A stretch of DNA of 64,000 bases. Origin: Pedobacter sp. SYSU D00535. GTDB taxonomy: Bacteria > Bacteroidota > Bacteroidia > Sphingobacteriales > Sphingobacteriaceae. Location of the stretch: the NCBI RefSeq assembly GCF_017355855.1, contig NZ_JAFEWD010000001.1, positions 806,001 through 870,000 of the forward strand, given 5' to 3'. Positions 61,840 through 64,000 of the stretch are shown here, in pieces (position 1 is the first letter of the stretch; each line of letters starts with the position of its first letter). The position numbers were made by a program, and so were the translations under genes. The notes below the pieces were generated by a model. It searched no databases and was not told where the DNA came from. It saw nothing but the letters and a program-made list of their open reading frames with translations.

Positions 61840-61921
61840 TACCCAGAGCCGGAGTCGAACCGGCACGGATTGCTCCACAGGTGTTTGAGACCAGCGCGTC
61901 TACCAATTCCGCCATCTGGGC
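61840..61921 (-). tRNA. tRNA-Leu (anticodon CAA)
   Basis: An 82-base class II tRNA with a complete cloverleaf: acceptor GCCCAGA / TCTGGGT, D-arm with GCGG..TTGGTAGA, anticodon loop CTCAAAC (CAA, reads UUG), a long variable arm and the T-loop TTCGACT. The 3' CCA is not encoded. The anticodon stem (CTGGT / ACCTG) has one T-T pair, and the acceptor starts with a G-T pair. It is downstream of hscB on the same strand and has its own terminator. Confidence 0.95.
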
Positions 61922-61934
61922 ATTGCTGTTTTGT

Positions 61935-62468
61935 TTAGCGGTGTGCAAAAGTATTTAATCTCTCTCGTATTCGCAACAAATATTTTTGCCGATAATATAG
62001 ATCTTTGATTTTCAGCAACAATACTTCTTTCTCCTCGTTATTTCCCGCAATATCATACCCCTCAGTATAGCCTTTTAAGGTCGTCGACAGCTCTTCTTCT
62101 ATCGCAGCTATTTGTTGCTCACACTTAGCTAAGGCTGCCGGATCAGGATCAAACTCAAGCTCCATCAAGGTCTCATTCACATCCATTACCTCAATTAGGA
62201 AGGACTGTGGAAGCTGGTACTTCTCACCTTCTGTCACCAAGCCGTGGCTTTGCAGGATGTACTCCAAACGTCTTGCAGGCTTGGAAAGCACTTGAAAGGC
62301 CTTATTGTTGAGAGTTGAGAGTTCCAGTATCTCCTGCTGTTTCTCCTCACGCTCGTTGATGTAAAAGTCTGGGTGAAATTCCTTACTTAAAGCGTAAAAC
62401 TTCCGCTTTATCACTGCTTCATCCAAATGGAAAGCTTCGGGAACTCCGTAAAATTCAAAGTAGTTCAT
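61935..62468 (-). CDS. hscB: Iron-sulfur co-chaperone HscB
   Basis: A 177-residue J-protein that brings the IscU scaffold to its Hsp70 (HscA or DnaK) for Fe-S cluster transfer. The J-domain has the HPD motif in FHPDFYINE at about residue 32, and the C-terminal three-helix part (about 90-175) binds the scaffold. Genes for the rest of the isc set are not in view. It starts 4 bases after rseP, so they are one transcript. Confidence 0.93.
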   Translation of the reverse strand: MNYFEFYGVPEAFHLDEAVIKRKFYALSKEFHPDFYINEREEKQQEILELSTLNNKAFQVLSKPARRLEYILQSHGLVTEGEKYQLPQSFLIEVMDVNETLMELEFDPDPAALAKCEQQIAAIEEELSTTLKGYTEGYDIAGNNEEKEVLLLKIKDLYYRQKYLLRIRERLNTFAHR

Positions 62469-62471
62469 CCG

Positions 62472-63794
62472 CTACTTAATCACGTATTTAAAGATATCAT
62501 TGCCCAGTACGAATACCATCAGGGCAACGATGATCACGAAGCCAACAATCTGAGCCTTTTCCATGAACTTGTCACTTAAAGGCTTTCCCTTAATCATCTC
62601 AATAAGTAAAAACAAAGCATGCCCCCCATCAAGTGCCGGAATAGGCAGCAGGTTCATCAACGCCAGCGCCATCGACAGAAGCCCTACGAGTGTCCAGAAC
62701 TTCAACCAGTTTACTTCCGCCCCGAACATATTTGCGATCCCTACGGGGCCTGTAAACGCTTTCTGCGCTTTAACTTGTCCGGTTACTACCTTACCTAATC
62801 CCTTCGCATTGTCAGTAAAAGATCCCCACGCTTTGGAAGCACCAACAGGCAGCGACTCCAGGAATCCGTATTTCTGCGATTCTTCCGGAATTTCGGAAAT
62901 GTCAGGACCAAAGCCAATCGTCCCCTCCTTATCCACCAGGGGCGTTAGTGCTACCGTATCCTGCGCACGCCGTACCGAAAGCTGTACCTGTTTATTTTTC
63001 TGCGATTGTAGTTCCTGTTTCAACTGGTCAAGGAACTGTACAGGTTTACCATTGATCGCCACAATGCGATCTCCGGGCTGCAATCCGGCTTTGCTTGCAT
63101 TGCTATTGGGAACCACCTGTCCCACTTTTGTGGTTACCCGTGGACTCACCACTTCTGCGATACCATGATCAGCTACTTTCTCCAAAATGTCACCAGGCAC
63201 TTGGACAGTCTTAATCGCACCATTTCTCTCAACAGTCAATTGACCGTTACCCAAAAGCACTTTAGAACTTGCTATTTCCTCAAAGCGTTTGATCGGCTGA
63301 CCATTTACTTCCAGGATTCTGTCACCTGGCTGCAACCCTATTTCCTTGCCAACGATACCAGGCACTACTCCGTTTGCCAATTTATCGTTCGGAATGTAGC
63401 TCTCGCCCACTTTGAAGGTAAGCATCCAGAAAATAAGAATACCTAATACGATGTTGACAGCAATACCTCCCAGCATCACAATCAGACGCTGCCAAGCCGG
63501 TTTAGACCTAAACTCCCAGGGTTGTGGAGGGCCGGCCAGTTGGTCGGTGTCCATTGACTCATCGATCATACCTGCAATTTTTACGTAGCCACCCAGAGGA
63601 AGCCAGCCAATGCCGTACTCACAATCTTTATATTTAAAGCTGAAAAGCTTGAAACCCCAGGCATCAAAGAAGAGATAAAACTTCTCTACTTTAATGCCGA
63701 ATGCACGCGCGGCCCAGAAATGCCCGAGTTCGTGCAGAATAATTAATATTGATAAACCCAGCAAAAGCTGGCCTGCCATAACCAATCCGTCCAT
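62472..63794 (-). CDS. rseP: Site-2 intramembrane metalloprotease RseP
   Basis: A 440-residue zinc protease with HELGHFWAAR in the first membrane helix and the second metal site in LMNLLPIPALDGGHALF. About two PDZ domains (roughly 130-280) lie between the helices, with LQPGDRILEVNGQ and LQPGDRIVAINGK. In other bacteria it cuts anti-sigma factors. The dxr gene lies 32 bases upstream, an order known from many bacteria. hscB follows 3 bases downstream. Confidence 0.95.
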   Translation of the reverse strand: MDGLVMAGQLLLGLSILIILHELGHFWAARAFGIKVEKFYLFFDAWGFKLFSFKYKDCEYGIGWLPLGGYVKIAGMIDESMDTDQLAGPPQPWEFRSKPAWQRLIVMLGGIAVNIVLGILIFWMLTFKVGESYIPNDKLANGVVPGIVGKEIGLQPGDRILEVNGQPIKRFEEIASSKVLLGNGQLTVERNGAIKTVQVPGDILEKVADHGIAEVVSPRVTTKVGQVVPNSNASKAGLQPGDRIVAINGKPVQFLDQLKQELQSQKNKQVQLSVRRAQDTVALTPLVDKEGTIGFGPDISEIPEESQKYGFLESLPVGASKAWGSFTDNAKGLGKVVTGQVKAQKAFTGPVGIANMFGAEVNWLKFWTLVGLLSMALALMNLLPIPALDGGHALFLLIEMIKGKPLSDKFMEKAQIVGFVIIVALMVFVLGNDIFKYVIK

Positions 63795-63826
63795 GTATAT
63801 TGTTTATTTGTTATTGGATATACTCT

Positions 63827-64000
63827 CTAACTATTTGTTACCAACTCTTGCGCATAAATCCGGGTTTCCCGGTCTGTCTCCAGGTAATCCTCTAAGCTAG
63901 GCTGGCGAATATAAGTGATTTTATTCATACAGGTTTCTATCACATCACTCATGTGAAGAAAGCCGATGCCGTCTTTCAAAAACTCAGCCACTACCACTTC
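63827..64000 (-). CDS. dxr: 1-deoxy-D-xylulose 5-phosphate reductoisomerase, C-terminal part
   Basis: The minus strand carries 57 codons and a TAG stop at 63827, cut by the window edge. The peptide reads EVVVAEFLKDGIGFLHMSDV and IETCMNKITY, then SLEDYLETDRETR, which match the C-terminal domain of Dxr. The enzyme makes MEP in the non-mevalonate isoprenoid pathway. It is upstream of rseP on the same strand with 32 bases between. The catalytic N-terminal part lies outside the window. Confidence 0.88.
   Translation of the reverse strand, partial: EVVVAEFLKDGIGFLHMSDVIETCMNKITYIRQPSLEDYLETDRETRIYAQELVTNS

Noticed and set aside
62563-63168. 201-residue plus-strand frame opposite rseP
   Set aside because: Antisense shadow of rseP with unusual composition.
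1-64000. CRISPR arrays, insertion sequences or prophage
   Set aside because: No regularly spaced repeats, transposase, integrase or phage structural genes were seen.

Overview
The window looks like chromosome of a free-living Bacteroidota bacterium, most likely of the Sphingobacteriaceae (Pedobacter/Mucilaginibacter-like). The signs are a SusC/SusD pair with secreted glycoside hydrolases, DUF-rich short proteins typical of that group, promoters of the Bacteroidota TAnnTTTG type, few clear Shine-Dalgarno sequences, and signal peptides ending in AQ. I see no rRNA, CRISPR array, integrase, transposase or prophage. The one tRNA is tRNA-Leu.

Layout. (1) 1-5.8 kb: a hybrid histidine kinase (5' end cut by the window edge), a single-domain response regulator and stand-alone CheR and CheB enzymes. 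A second giant hybrid kinase of the same layout lies at 22.2-25.6 kb. (2) 5.8-8.3 kb: lysC and lysA. (3) 8.6-22.1 kb: mostly single housekeeping or accessory genes (nuclease-fold phosphodiesterase, APC permease, DUF4268, TspO-like, PepSY-like, DUF2147, DinB, BLUF photoreceptor, cytochrome c lipoprotein, alanine dehydrogenase, START-domain protein, YdeI-like, nucleotidyltransferase plus phosphoesterase). (4) 25.7-36 kb: Rieske oxidoreductase, catalase, phosphoesterase, a DnaQ/GIY-YIG fusion nuclease, MerR regulator, lipid kinase, SDR and a baeRF-type protein. (5) 36-38 kb: an MFS pump with an autoregulated TetR gene. (6) 38.4-51 kb: a galactan-type polysaccharide locus (GH2, GH53, a frameshifted GH43-like gene, an alpha/beta hydrolase, SusC and SusD), followed by a Tat-lipoprotein PhoD phosphatase. 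(7) 53.3-58.1 kb: a GbsR/MarR-type regulator and a tightly packed six-gene membrane/START-domain operon. (8) 58.2-64 kb: secreted proteins, metA, a lipoprotein, tRNA-Leu, hscB, rseP and the 3' end of dxr.

How they work together. The polysaccharide locus could bind galactan or arabinogalactan at the surface (SusD), import it (SusC) and cut it with an endo-beta-1,4-galactanase, a GH2 enzyme and the GH43-like enzyme. No dedicated regulator is visible there. The best candidate for an undescribed system is the GbsR-linked operon: two inverted repeats with the same core, TTTCA-N8-TGAAA, sit upstream of the regulator and upstream of the operon, suggesting that one protein controls both. The operon combines a DCC-type thiol protein with membrane segments, a TIGR01777 epimerase, two START-like proteins, a small membrane protein and a DUF5519 protein.

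Other points of note are a homopolymer frameshift that removes the natural C terminus of the GH43-like gene, an in-frame amber codon directly before the start of a small membrane protein, several genes whose TAnnTTTG box lies only 3-4 bases before the ATG (likely leaderless mRNAs), and three unlisted small membrane proteins of 35-44 residues.
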